Of a stretch of 64,000 nucleotides of DNA, positions 24,083-36,096 are shown one piece after another. Each line of letters starts with the position of its first letter. The first letter of the stretch is position 1. The translations under genes were made by a program, and so were the position numbers. Under the pieces are notes generated by a model that was given only the letters and a program-made list of their open reading frames with translations, was not told where the DNA came from and ran no database searches. Source of the stretch: Allodiplogaster sudhausi (Eukaryota > Nematoda > Chromadorea > Rhabditida > Diplogasteridae). The stretch is from NCBI GenBank assembly GCA_945643635.1, contig CALZFC010000080.1, forward strand, positions 1,209,501-1,273,500, read 5' to 3'.

Positions 24083-25450
24083 TCAGTTCAGGCCAACAAA
24101 CGAAACACTGCTCGACAGCGGCGACATGCCGTTCTTCGCTCCAGGAGCCTGAAGAGAAATGATTGATTGAGAAAAGATCAGCTTATTAATACGTAAAGAT
24201 AATAAGAGTAAATACACACGAGGATGACGTTCTCGGCCGGTCTGGTGACCCCTTGGATGTACTCGAGGCGGACGGAGACTTCACGCATCGTCGGCCGAGC
24301 CGACGGATCCTCCGACCAGATCTCCTCAAATGCGTAATGTCTGCGGGGGGGGGGGGGTTAAAAGAACTTATATGTATATTATGGAGATGAAAAGAAAAAA
24401 AGTAGAGAGACATGGATGAGCTTGACGATGTCGTTCTTGAGGCCGATGCTGGAGAGCGGAAGACGGTAGCCCTTCTTGATGGCTTCCACCACTTGATCCG
24501 GGTTCTTCATGCTCGGATACGGCATGATCGCGTCGTTGAAGATCTCCCAGCACATTACACCTGCAAAAAGATTCTTTTAAGAGTTGTTTGATAAATTTTC
24601 TCTATTTAAATTTTTTGCTCTTCCAGTTTTTCTAACTTTCTCGATTTAAAACAACTTTAAAACGATTACCATATGCCCAAACATCGGACTTGTTCGTGAA
24701 AATGCCGTTCTTGAAGATCTCGGGTGCCAGGGTTCGAATCGGCATCTAAAAAAATTATGATAACGAGTTTAGAAAATTGAACTTGTAGCGAACCCTCATC
24801 TTGTCCATTTTGTACTCCTTCGCCAGACGGGAGAGGCCAAAGTCGGCGATCTTGACCTGCATAATATAAAAGGTTTCTTCTGCTCCTTCACCTGCTTTAA
24901 GTTCATGATAAAGTTTACCTTAAAAATAAAATGAATAGAAAGAAAGAAAGAGACTGGCCCGGTTGTCGCCGTAGAGGCAGTTACGGGCGGCCAAGTCTCG
25001 GTGGATGATACTCCGGCTGTGCAGATACTCCACGCCCCACGAGCCCTATAGAAGCCACGATCTTTCTTTCATCTTTATTTTCTTTTATAACATATAATCC
25101 TCTTTAATTATCATAATAATGAGTCAATAAACCCCCGACGACAACAGAACCTGCAGGATCATGCTGTGCTTGGAGGTCAACGAAACGTGGTTCTTCTGAA
25201 GGTACCCGTCGAGGGAACCCTGATTTGCCTAAAAATATTGATATTTAGACCGTGCGATTCTATATTTAGTTATCTTTGCAGTATCTTGATTGCAAGGAAA
25301 GAAGACGCACAAACTCCATGACGATGTAGAGGGGCTCCTCGAGGACAGCCACGCCGAAACCCTTCACCACGTTCGGGTAGTCCAAGAGTCGCATCAAACG
25401 GGCCTGCAATTCCACGCATGCTGCCATACATCTGTCTCTCTCGCTCTCAC

Positions 25451-25490
<40 letters not shown>

Positions 25491-25645
25491 CATATGTCAC
25501 TCCCTCCCCTTTCTTCATTTCGAACCTCGCACATAAACTTCTTGATGGAGTCCTTGTTCATGTTGGCCAACTTGCACGATTTGACAGCGACTGCAACCGG
25601 ACGACCGCTATTCGGGAGGAGGAACGTGCCCTTGTAGACCTGGAA

Positions 25646-25682
<37 letters not shown>

Positions 25683-26549
25683 GGACGAGAGAGAGAGACG
25701 AGGAGAGAGGAGAAGAGAAGTGAGAGTGCGAGATTGAATAGAAGACATCAGAGAAGTAGAACCTCTCCGAAGGCGCCCTGTCCAAGCGCGGTGCCCAGTT
25801 GGACTTGATTATGTTCGAGTTCCCAGCTAAGTCTGGCTGCCGGGTATTGCAGCAGTACCTTCACGCCGTTCCTGTTGCCCTGCAATATTCTTTTTTTTTT
25901 AAATTAAACTTTTTTTTATGAAAAAAATGAAATGTTTTAAAACGCAGACGTCGGTGATCTCTTGCGTCTCGTAGTTGAGGCAGAGTCGGTGGACGCTGTC
26001 GAACCAGTGGTCTCCGTACTTGGCGCCCAGTGAGTACTTCCCGTCATCGGCGTTGATCATGAAGTGATTGAAGCGCTGCAAGTATTATTCATTCAGAGGT
26101 GCAGAATCCATTTTTAATTTCATGATGGAATTGAGGAATCCTACTTGAATGCAAATGCAATTATTCACTTTAAGGATTTCATATTTGCATTTGCAAATAT
26201 GAATATTTAGGAAATAGTGCATAGATACATGCTACTCATGGCATTTCCACACTTCAGAAGGGGGATTGACTGGAATGGCCTTGAATGATGAGTCTCCCTT
26301 GGAAGGACCTTGTCTTTGGGTTCGTTCGTTTTGTTGTTCATGACCGAGATGACCGCCGCCCGCTTTCCGTCCTCTTTCGGTTCAGTCATTCTCACGAGGA
26401 ATGCGAAGGGCTTCTTTAGCAGAGACTCAAATATTAAAAAGTTACGAATTATTTCTCCTTTCTCCTTTCTCGGTAACAAATCGTACTGGGACGTCCTCCC
26501 GTGCGATTAGGCCATGATAGTAGCTGAGTTGGAGAAGCTCAGACTCCAT
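24083..26549 (-). CDS. Non-receptor tyrosine kinase, SH2 + kinase (Fes/Fer-like, nematode SH2-TK type)
   Basis: ATG at 26549 (MESELLQLSYYHGLI). The SH2 domain spans the first three exons: YYHGLIARED, then after a short intron FAFLVRMTEP, then RFNHFMINADDGKYSL. The linker ends SWELEHNQVQLG. Kinase features in order: glycine loop GQGAFGEV (about 25760), VAVAVK lysine, EFV hinge, HRDLAARN catalytic loop typical of tyrosine kinases (about 25000), DFGLSRLAKEYK (about 24830), activation-segment end PIRTLAPEIF, SDVWAYG, WEIF...PYP, and the subdomain XI Arg in SARPTM. The last exon ends SFVGLN with TGA at 24083. TTTATT at 24018-24023 is an antisense AATAAA about 60 bp downstream. Eleven to twelve exons, compact (about 430 residues), with no FCH or SH3 region, as in the expanded nematode SH2-kinase family. 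Confidence 0.95.
24346..24358. repeat. Poly(G) run
   Basis: Thirteen consecutive G bases in a kinase intron, poly(C) in the transcript, immediately upstream of a 3' splice site. Similar C runs occur at 27524-27533 and 47761-47772. Confidence 0.9.
25645..25725. repeat. (GA)n tract upstream of kinase exon acceptor
   Basis: CU-rich in the minus-strand transcript and directly upstream of the acceptor of the VAVK exon. A (CT)n tract at 25436-25490 lies in the next intron. Confidence 0.85.
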
Positions 26550-26559
26550 TTCTCTCCTC

Positions 26560-27180
26560 TTCTCTGCCTCTTCCTTTACACCCAAGCGACGAGACACAAC
26601 TCCTTAAAATAATTATTATAATAACCCCATTTTGATTTTTTTTATCTCTTTATATTCTAGTTCTACCTTTTCTCTTATTTCTAGTTATTTAAAATGAAAA
26701 TGAATTTCGAAAATCAAATTATACGAAAAATTTATTTTAGACAATTTTCTTTGGGGGAAAAGGAGGTAACGGAATGCAGGGAAAGGAGAGCCAACCAAGT
26801 GTCGCGGAAGACTGCAGTAGGAATGACGAAGACAGCTGAAAATAGTCCATTAGATCAACCGATTCCTTCGATGAACTTTGCTTTTGTCACGAAGTAAAAC
26901 AAGTACAATTTCGAATAAAACAAGTACAATTTCGAAAACGACATTATTGTATTCGTTTCCTCGTTTCTGCATGCCGCACTGGGAGAGCAAATATAAACAA
27001 ATCATTCGCATAATTTCATCCGCATTATTTGTAGTAATTTTAAACACGTGTCACTACGGTGTAAATGTGAGAAGAAATCCAGTTGGCTTGAAGTTGAAAA
27101 GGTTTTTGTCATAGAAGAGAAGCTGAATAAGAAGCACATGTATCAACAAAATCTGCTTTTCCATCTGAATATTATGTTCA
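26560..27180. other. Intergenic, nothing recognised
   Basis: AT-rich sequence between the kinase start and the AAAT repeat. Short open frames exist but none has splice-site support, biased codon use or a domain. Confidence 0.6.
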
Positions 27181-27187
27181 GTTGTCG

Positions 27188-27255
27188 AAAAATAAATAAA
27201 TCAATAAACAAATAAATAAACAAATAAACAAATAAATAAATAAATAAATAAATAA

Positions 27256-27289
<34 letters not shown>
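27188..27289. repeat. (AAAT)n followed by (TA)n
   Basis: About 20 copies of AAAT/AAAC run into roughly 13 TA dinucleotides ending near 27289. The 147-codon frame downstream (27286-27729) has no supporting features. Confidence 0.95.
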
Positions 27290-27292
<3 letters not shown>

Positions 27293-27804
27293 TATATCGA
27301 ACGGTAAAAAGTGAAGGAAGAACACGTTCAAACGAATATCTACCTGATTCGCCCGTAGGCGCACATGAGAATGCGGTGTGCGAGATGAAGGCAGTTAGAA
27401 CGATATGTGAGACTATCCTCATTTGTGCTCGTGCAGTCGGTCGCTTCTTCTTCCTGTTGCCCGCCAAAACATTGCCACACGCTGATATATGTCATTCGCG
27501 CGGAGAGATGAATGAATGCCGCCTCCCCCCCCCCCTAAAACAACAACTAAATAAGAAGAGTCCGTCAAAACACGCATCCCCCGCCGATTGCATAGCAGTT
27601 ATCTCTTCACCATCTCCTCTTTCACTATCTGCATCCTCTTTTCAAGCTAAATCGAACCTGACTTTCGCTTGTCGCATCGCTTTAACACAGCTTGATCAAG
27701 CTAGAATGATCGCTTCAAGCATTGTCTGACAATCACACTTCATGAACTATGTGAGGAAAAGCGCTGAGTATTTCTTAATCATCTGCTCCTAATGGATTTA
27801 ACAA

Positions 27805-27855
27805 AGACGGAGAGAGAGAAAGAAGGAAAGGAGATTGAGAGAGGAGAGTGAGAGC

Positions 27856-27896
<41 letters not shown>

Positions 27897-28261
27897 GCGA
27901 GGTGGGAGGGTGAGGGAGAGGAAGAGATAGGGTGATAGCGTGGAGGAGAGAGAGATTCAGACCACTTCTACGTTATTTTATGATATGAAGATTTTAATTA
28001 CATCCTGTTTTAATAACATCTTGTCTGTCTAATATCAATTCATCTTTTAATCATATTTGGTGTAAATCTTCACGAGCCTGTCAAATCAGCATGCGCTTGC
28101 AATATGCAGGCAAGTGGGGTACCGAGAGAGAGAAAGAGAGAGAGAGAGAGATAGAGGGGGAAAAAGACGGAAAGAGAGAGAGAGATAGAGAGAGAGCTAG
28201 AGAGGGGGGAAAGATGGAGTGAGAGAGAGCTAGAGATAGAGAGGGGGAGAAAGATGGAGGA

Positions 28262-28299
<38 letters not shown>

Positions 28300-28395
28300 C
28301 TAGAGATAGAAAGGAGGGAAAAGATTGAGAGAGAGAGAGAGAGAGCTAGAGATAGAGAGGGGGAGAAAGATGGTGAGAGAGAGAAAGAATCACGA
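27805..28395. repeat. Long interrupted (GA)n array
   Basis: Two GA-rich blocks, 27805-27955 and 28118-28395, with interruptions such as GCTAGAGATAGAG and GGGGGAGAAAGATGG repeated several times. No gene recognised between the kinase and 29.2 kb. Confidence 0.9.
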
Positions 28396-28550
28396 GGAAA
28401 CAGACATGGAAAATAAATAGTTTGAAGCGGTGCTAATGCATAAACTTGTTTCCCTTTCACAATCAGGAGCCGTTAAAAGAAAATTTAAACGGTGTGCAGA
28501 ATATACTGTACAATGTGATTCCAGATTCATCATACTTTCTAATTCACGGA

Positions 28551-29015
28551 CAGAGGTGCTAACGGGCCCAAAAAATTTGGGCCGGCCCGGCCCGTCGGGC
28601 CCAAGGATTCGGCCAGCCCGGCCCGATCCATTTCCGGGCCCTAGAATTTTGGGCCCGGCCCGTGGGCCCGTTTGAGCCCGATTTTCAAAAAAATTCTGCG
28701 GAAAAAAGTCCGACCAGTTACAAATTGTTTTGAAATTAAAAAATTTTCATGCTCGTGCTCTGAACATTCATTTCAATGTATACAAGAAAGAGTTTTAGGG
28801 GAAAAAATAAACAAATGAAGGAAGTTTTGCACTTTACAATGCCACCAATCGTCCTAATTGGACGGCATTGTGTGCTTATCGGGCCCAATCGGGCCTGCGG
28901 GCCGGCCCAACTTTTTATGGGCCCGGCCCGGCCCGGCCCCGGGCCCTGGAAAGTTGGGCCGGCCGGCCCTACGGGCCGGGCCGGGCCGGGCCGGGCCGGC
29001 CACTTTGCACCTCTG
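28551..29015. mobile_element. GC-rich hAT-type MITE with 8-bp target duplication
   Basis: The ends read CAGAGGTGC...GCACCTCTG. They are flanked by perfect 8-bp direct repeats TTCACGGA at 28543-28550 and 29016-29023. An 8-bp duplication with CAG-starting ends is the hallmark of hAT transposition. The 465-bp element has no transposase. Its subterminal 130-150 bp are arrays of GGGCCCGG/CCGGCCC-type motifs on both sides, around an AT-rich core (about 28680-28860). The ORFs through it are Gly/Pro/Arg runs and not genes. Confidence 0.95.
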
Positions 29016-29266
29016 TTCACGGATACTATCTTGTAGCCTGCGGAATAGAAGTCAGTTCTCGCATTTTTCCAGGTTTTGTGTTAGCGGTGCGGAAGCCATT
29101 TTTTACTTTGTTTGTTTTCCAGTTGTGTATTGTTCAAATGAGCGTAATGATTGATGAGTGCTGCTGATTTTTTTCAATTAACGAGCTGCAGTTTTGGCCC
29201 TCATTCTTATCTCGAAAGTTAATTGTTGCTGTTTCCTCTCTTCTTTTTTCCATTTCAGAAACAGCC

Positions 29267-30084
29267 ATGGCCCCTCGTTTAAGCGCTGTCTGCTGCAGTG
29301 AGAAGGAATTGAAGAGGCGCCTCTCAAGTTAGCACACTGAAATCCGTTTACCTCTTTGTTAAGTCATGAATGTAATATGTAAATAAGCTGTTATGACAGC
29401 ATATGATAGGAGTCAGTATGCAGTATTCGAGAAAAATTTTGAAAAATATATGAGGGACGATGCGCTATTTTGTATTCAATGCGTATTGTCAAGTATGTTT
29501 CTGATGTTTGGCTAGTTTTAAAAGGAGCCCTTGACATCCGTATAATCGGTGTTTATTCGCTTGTGCTATCGTCGTGAAAACATGTGCAGTAACATTCTAC
29601 TGTTAACAGAGTCGCCGTACTCCATGAACTTTCGCGGCCATAGCAAGTCGGCGTTCTCTCGCTCCAAGTCTCAGACGCCCAAGAAGTCATCACCCGCGAG
29701 TCGCACTGCGCAGAATAAGAGAATCTCCCAGGTTGGACGAAGAAATGAGTCTACACTCCTGCTTCATGAATTTTTGTCGTTAATTGCCTGTGAATAAGGA
29801 GAGTATATGTAAGTATAAATTGAAGCTAATATTTATTGTTTAAAAATTAATTTTACTGCTTATTTTGCAGTTGTATTAAATATCTTTTTTTTTTTGGAAA
29901 ACCATTTATTTCTTTTTTTATACTAATTTTCTTGCACCACTACGTTCTTCTCCATTGTCAGCACAGGAAGACGATTGACCCAAGCGAGATCAGCCTCTTC
30001 TCATCAACTCCATCGGATGCAGCCACGGGAGTTGCCAGCCATGCGAAGACCACTCCACGCAAGGATGACAAGGTTAGCAGCGCT

Positions 30085-30149
<65 letters not shown>

Positions 30150-32833
30150 CTAAGCCTTACCTTTATTCTTGCGGTTCCTAAAGGTTGGCTTCCTTTGTTG
30201 TATAATCGAGCGATACCGTATTCCTTGGTTGCGTTTGGAGATAGGGGATTCATGTGAAGTTGGGTGCGGATATCACGATTTGGAATGACTGTTAACGTAT
30301 CACTTTGTTGTTATTGTTAAAATGCGGTCTAGAAACTCTTTCTTGTTAGCCCTCTGCGGAATCGTAAAACCGAATTCTACCTTGGGTTGTTATTCTACCT
30401 TGTTTCTCTGTCTTCTTGTAGCCGGTCCCTTTCAGGCTGTCTAGCAACGCGTGTTTTCAGGGCATACATTGCGAGAAAGGTGAAGAAAGAAGAGCGAGAG
30501 AAAGGGAGAGAGAGAGTATGAAAGAGGAAAAGAATGAGAAAGGGAGAGAGAGAGAGAGAGTTTTCTTGTTTCTTTTACAATTTGAATGTTGACTTACTTA
30601 TTTGCTATGCTATTGTCTTTTTGTTTCTGCTTTTTGTCTTCGTTTTCTAGTCCTAGAGCTAAAACCTGTCTCTTCTCTCTGTCTATAATGGTCGGGATAT
30701 GCGCAAGATTCTTTTTGTTATTTTATCTCATTTTTTACGTGATTTTTACTATTGTATTGACCGATTTTTTCTTAGTTCCAATTCTTACTGGCTTGAGAGG
30801 GAAAACAATTGACGACCTCTCGAAATTGAGGAAAGTCTCCCGTTCTTATCGTCATTTTCCGAACACTCAGCTAACGTGGATCGGCAAGCTTTGTTTGGTT
30901 ATTATTAGAATATTGCTGCAATGTGCTCACAATCAGCGGATAGCATCGAGCGATGGAGAACGAGAGATTTCTAGTGAAAGAGAGTTCTTGAGTTTCTGCG
31001 AACACTTCCCTCTATATCTTACATATCTTCACCCCCTCTCTCTTTCTCAATCTCTCTCTCTCTCTCCCTCCCTCTCTTCGCTGCATTCTCACTCCCTATT
31101 CTATCGATTCCCCAGAAATGAAAAGGTAGCATCATACACCCAACAGTTCCGGAAAGAAATAGTACTGCCCATAATGCACACCCATACACTGATTTTGGGT
31201 CGCCATGGTCCTCTAACCCACCCCGAATTTTACTGACATTTTGCGTTTATCCATTTTCTTCATTCTGAGCGCGTGAAGAGGGCAGACCCCAGCCAGATCA
31301 GCCTCTTCGCGTCAACTCTATCGAAGAATACTGCCACTGGAGCAGCCAACCATTCGCACAGCAGTCCGAGCAATAATGCGCAGGTTCGTTTAAAGGAGGT
31401 CTCCGGCGAATAATTAACATATCGTTTTTTAAGCATGGATCAGTTCGTCGCAGCGTTAAACTTAGATAGGGAAAGTTTGAATGAATTTCATCTTATCATT
31501 CCAGAATTATAGTCATTTTAAATATCACGGGTAGAGAATTAGCTACTGTAGATCTTAGCACCCTCCTATTTTGCATCGCTCGATCGCATCAAAAATGCCA
31601 ACTCGAGCCATTTTGAAAAAAGATCTGCGTGTAGCAAAACCGGGCAAACCCGAACATGATTCTTCAAAGAGTGCACATCGGAGCCCGCAACCGACATTGG
31701 CCGGAATTTTCTCAACAGGCCTGCTCCCTATGCAATTTTTTGACCACAAATTTCTGTGGAGAGAGTGCAAGGGCAGCAGCACTGAAATGAGAGGGTCACA
31801 GCCTTCCGAAAACGTCAGGGGTAGAGAACTAGCCATATTTTAGCCAGTGGCAGCTTGAGGCCCATCCGTGCGGGACACTTCATGGTTCAAATGCCTATTT
31901 TGAATTGCTTGCCCCAACATTCGCCGGAGACTTCCTTTAACTCGCGCTTCCAGCCTACTCCCAGGAACTATTAGAGTGGAGCAAATCTAATCAGCTACCT
32001 AACGAGGTTAACTGGCTTGTATTCGTGCGGTACCGTAAGCCTTTGTTTCCTTTGTTGTAACCTGCACATGCCATGAATCTAAGGTAAATAGAACTAGCAG
32101 CTGATTCAAGTGAATGCGGGTTTGTTTGTGAATATCTCTGAAATAAGGATGTGAAATGACGGAAAAGGATTTTTTTTTGTTAAAGTACTTTCTTCGAACT
32201 GTCGCTTCGAACTAGGCAGAAACGCCAGAAGCGTGATTTTACCGGGTAATTCGACAAGTGGAATGTATTTCCCGCAAATTTTTTTTTCTGTCTTGTCTTC
32301 CATTCTTTGTGTGACACAAAGGTGAATATAGGGTAAATTAACCTCTGGAGAGAAGGCGCGTTTTGTGGTTGCAGTTTGAAAAAGTTAGCCGTGCTCAGAG
32401 GCAAAAAGAAATGGCGAGTCGACAAGCTTTTGGATCCCCATCATGTTTTTAAGGAAAGTCTTGATAGAAACTCCCGCTTTCAGCCAATCCTCCCTGGTTT
32501 AGGGCCCAATACGTCGTTCCCCACTGCTCCGATCTGACAATGAGGGTGCCTCGACCGTCCCTTATATTCTTGTCACTGCTTGAGTAATATTGTTTATTTT
32601 AGATTAGAGATGAATTACATCCACCCTTTATTGATCTCCATTGGAGAAAAAACTTCTTGAAAACCTTATGGTACACTTTTTACATTTACGTTATTCCAGA
32701 AGGAATTGCGTAGTGCAGATGACGTAGTCTTCCGCCAAACCGACTTCCTTTCAAGATACAAATCGTCTTTTGCGGTTGGTTCTTCTTCTTTTGTATACTC
32801 ATTCCTTTCTGTATTTTTGTATCTCTTGACTCT

Positions 32834-32887
<54 letters not shown>

Positions 32888-32928
32888 TTTATCTCTGCCT
32901 CGCTCTTTCGCTTTGTCTCTCTCTCTTC

Positions 32929-32970
<42 letters not shown>

Positions 32971-35139
32971 TTTCCCATCTTCTCTCTTTCTGTCTCTTGT
33001 TCGCTATCCGTATCTTCGGTTTCCTTTTCTTCTCACAACCGCTATATTCTACTCTTGTTACTCCCTTATCATACTTCAAGTTTTCTCTCTTTTTTGAGAA
33101 TCCACGTGATTTAAGATGCAAGACATAACTTGTACAGACTAACAACGGAGAAGCAGACACGTAGTCGTGCTGGGATGCTCCGATCGGTGAGAGCGTTGAC
33201 CAGGTTCGATGCTACGAACAATCCTCGAGTTTGTTTGACCGAGCTTACAATTAGCGTATTGCTGAACAAGGGCGGTCCATGTTGCCTGCTCAGAATCATG
33301 TTGAATCTCCCTCCCCTCCCAACCCAAATATGATTTTTGACCAGACCGAAAAAAAAATGCACTTTTTGGCTTTGTATCTCATCCCCCTCCTCCGGTCTTT
33401 AATCGTGCACCGGACCTTGTTCCTCACTAAATTAGCATCCTCACCTTGCGCATTTGTAGCGTTGTCCTCGTCTTCCATCATATAAGCCACACTTATTCTC
33501 CATGGAGACTTTCTACACAGTAGGCTTGGGAGAAAGGTGTCATCTCCAGAAATGTTTTTTTATCGACCTTTTTTGTCGCGCTTTCTCATTCTTCATCATT
33601 GAAGCAGTTTGGATGATATTTTTGAAATGACTAGGCATTTAAAATGTTCGTTTTATCCAATAGCAAGTTAGATGTTTCAGCACTTGATTTCATTCTACAT
33701 TCGAGCTTTTATTGCGGACAGTCATGGAGATGGGATGTGGCCGAGATCCGCTTGAGGACATAGACGACTTTGACCACATCTTCGAAGACGTTCTCGAGCA
33801 TTTGGAGGAAGAGAGATAGGTGAGAAATAGAGATACGGTAAGAGAGAGAGAGGCGGAGAGAGACAGAGAGAGGGAGAGGCGGAAAGGGATTTAGTGAGTG
33901 AGAGAGAGAGAGAGAAATACAGAGAGAGTGACAGCGAGAGAGAGAGAGAGAGATTAACGTTTTTGCAGCTGGACGAGCATCTCCGACATCTGACATAAGA
34001 AGATTCCACTAGCTTCAAGTGTCTACCGAACTCAAGCTGTACAATGTTCTTCCATGGGTACTTGTAACCATCTAGGCTCCTGACCAGGAGTTAGTCTTTT
34101 TGTTTCCTTATGATGGTCTATGTGTACAAAGGACGGTATGGCCGCCTTTCATCATGACACAATATGTTTTATACCTTTCTTTCACTGCCGCTGCAATATT
34201 GTTACACTGTCATTTTATGCTAACCATACTTGTAATTATATCTTACCTCATTTAATTCATAATGTGCTTCCAGTCATATCAGATTAGTGCTGTCTTTCAG
34301 CGAAATCTGCCCCATTTCAGTGGAGACTTGTTCTCTAGATTCAGTCCACTTTTCTACGTTTCATACGTTGTTGATGTAAAGAGTGGCATGAATTGCCATA
34401 TTTTGAGAAGTTTTGAAGAATGAATCACGTGTAGAAATCACTTTTTTTATGCCAGTTGCTAAATATTCATGTTCGTTATGAAACATCTGTCACATATTCA
34501 TGTCTTTTATTGCTGTACTGTCTGTGAAGAATGACTGTAAATAATTGAGAGTTTTCCTTTAGCTGTTTGCATACAACCAAGATGGCGTTAATATTCATGA
34601 GCAGTTAAAGAAGGAAAGAAAGGAGCTTATGGCCTGTTCACTTCCAAGGAAGCTAAATGAAAGTCAAGATTTCTTCACTCGAAAAAGCTTTCTTGCTCAC
34701 CTACTGTAGGAACAGGGGCTGGGGAAAATACAGAGAAGTTTAAGTGAGTGTTTCGCGTCCAAAAACACATCTTCTTCTCAACAGCGGCGATGCCAACACT
34801 GCGTTGGAGACTGTCGAGTTCGTGTTCGCCGAATGCGACGTCGGTCCATCGGTGAATGTTGCTTGCAAGCGGCGGATTATAAAACAAATTTGTATTAATA
34901 GATTTGTGCTAATGACTACACTAGTTTGAGAGATTAATTAAGGGCTTCTTCATTCGCGCTCTCTTCAAAGAAATGGTGAGGATGAAGGGGCGCTTGTGGC
35001 TCTTCTGGAGACGGACGAGGAACGAAAGGCCAAATTATACACTACCATTCTTCGCTTGGATGGCCACTGGCGGCATCGCTCATTCTCACACTTCTGTCCA
35101 TATTGTTTCTTGGACCATTTCAACAACAAATCACTCTGA
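29267..35139 (+). CDS. Unrecognised multi-exon gene
   Basis: Phase-consistent exons include: 29267 (MAPRLSAVCCSEKELKRRLS); 29611-29730 (Ser/Lys-rich, ends QNKRISQ); 29962-30070 (KTIDPSEISLFSSTP); about 31276-31383 (RADPSQISLFASTL); about 32700-32783 (KELRSADDVVFRQTDFLSRY); about 33119-33186 (NLYRLTTEKQTRSRAGMLRS); 34562-34703 (LFAYNQDGVNIHEQLKKERK); and about 34790-34815 onward (GDANTALETVE). Two endings are possible. One continues ALVALLETDEERKAKLYTTI to a Cys-containing tail, HFCPYCFLDHFNNKSL, stop at 35139. The other uses a donor after FAECDVGPS. The N-terminal half is low-complexity and basic; the C-terminal half looks globular and helical. I recognise no family. The large introns contain (CT)n tracts and no other clear feature. 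The last exons and one possible exon near 30422 are uncertain. Confidence 0.6.
30090..30150. repeat. (CT)n tract after a donor site
   Basis: Starts about 20 bases after the donor GTTAGC at 30070 and carries on for about 60 bp. Confidence 0.9.
32836..32972. repeat. (CT)n tracts
   Basis: Two nearly pure CT blocks in the intron between the exons at about 32783 and 33119. Confidence 0.9.
33709..34016. other. Region with coding-like sequence on both strands
   Basis: Plus strand: EDIDDFDHIFEDVLEHLEEE, stop, GA tract, then LDEHLRHLT stop. Minus strand: MSEMLVQLQK, CU tract, then MLENVFEDVVKVVYVLKRIS and a stop. Both are helical-looking mirror images of GAG/CTC-rich DNA. Only one, if either, is real. 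The minus-strand version has a donor (GTTAAT) and a CU-rich 3' splice region. It would be a short gene inside an intron of the plus-strand gene. Confidence 0.3.
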
Positions 35140-35396
35140 TTCTTTACCCTCTGTTTTGTCTGTAATGCCAATGCTAACCTAATAAGCATATCGCACCATT
35201 GGGATCTCTTCATATTGCCAGAGAGAAAGAGGAACGGAGAGAAAGAGGGACAGAGAGAAAGAGGGACAGAGAGAAAGAGGGACAGAGGGAAAGAGCCGTC
35301 CTACATTTGTCAGTTGCGAGCTGTCAGTGAAGCCTGAAATGAGAAATTTGAGTGATTTAGATCGTTTTTACATTACTTGATATCGATTTGCTCACT

Positions 35397-35428
35397 TCGA
35401 ATGTATGTATGTACATACATACATTCGA
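35397..35428. repeat. Perfect 32-bp palindrome
   Basis: TCGAATGTATGTATGT and its exact reverse complement, no spacer. It lies between the plus-strand gene ending near 35139 and the convergent gene at 35477-35827. Related GTATGTAC-type palindromic stretches occur at about 39790-39825 and 44504-44540. Confidence 0.95.
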
Positions 35429-35476
35429 TTTTTGAAATCGAGATATTCTGCTTAGACTGATTGTTTGTTGAACGGA

Positions 35477-35827
35477 TCAAGCCGCCTTTTCATGTCGAGA
35501 AGAAGAAGAAGCCAACGGCTGCGATGAGGCATCGACATTCAGGCCGGCCATTGCACGCAATGCCTCCATGGTAGTCTTCTTTTCCTTTATCTATATTAAT
35601 TCCAAAAGAAGAGGTAAAAAACAGAATAAAACCCTCTTGAGATGGCACTCGTGCCCGACCTCGGCCATGTCATGCGCTCCAGATTTGAACGCATCATCAA
35701 GGCACCATTCAAATCGGCGTACGCGCTCAAGCTGACTCTTCAGCTGCAAAAGATGCACTTCACTTTCTCCAGCATACTCAATGGAAGCGACCCTTAGAAT
35801 GCAGAAGAGGCGTGTATTTGTCAACAT
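35477..35827 (-). CDS. Small two-exon gene, unrecognised
   Basis: Exon 1 starts at ATG 35827 (MLTNTRLFCILRVASIEYAG) and ends ...HECHLKR at a donor about 35636. A roughly 60-bp intron follows. Exon 2 (about 35571-35477) reads TTMEALRAMAGLNVDASSQP and ends RHEKAA stop. Both junction phases are 0. The product is about 95 residues, amphipathic helical in the middle with a Ser-rich tail. An acceptor-like TAAG just inside exon 1 leaves open that the true start is further upstream. Confidence 0.5.
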
Positions 35828-36036
35828 TATGTACGTTCATACATAGTATATATGGCTGGCTGATTCGCTGTCCCTTATCGTTAATGAAATTAAAAAATAT
35901 AATAGTTTACAATATGCTGGTCCATCCCATTGTCACATCTCCCGTACAAAGATTTCAAATGTCAATTTCAAACATAAAACTTTATCATTCGGCCGCGAGA
36001 GTGTGTGAGATGAGAAGCGGGAGAGAAAGATAGAGG

Positions 36037-36096
36037 CGTGGCATAGGACAAGAAGGGGCGTGGCTTAGGACGAGAAGGGGCGTGGCTTAGGACAAG
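36037..36096. repeat. 22-bp tandem repeat, about 2.7 copies
   Basis: CGTGGCTTAGGACAAGAAGGGG repeated with small changes. The last copy contributes the stop codon and final residues of the STAR gene on the minus strand; the other copies are in its 3' UTR. Confidence 0.8.

Noticed and set aside
24725..24745. B-box-like GGTTCGAATCG in the kinase gene
   Set aside because: It is coding sequence for the conserved RTLAPEI kinase motif.
27286..27729. 147-codon plus-strand ORF
   Set aside because: Starts inside a TA microsatellite, crosses a poly(C) run, and has no conserved features.
30586..31236. 216-codon ORF with hydrophobic start
   Set aside because: AT-rich intron sequence that runs into a CT tract; no splice or codon-bias support.
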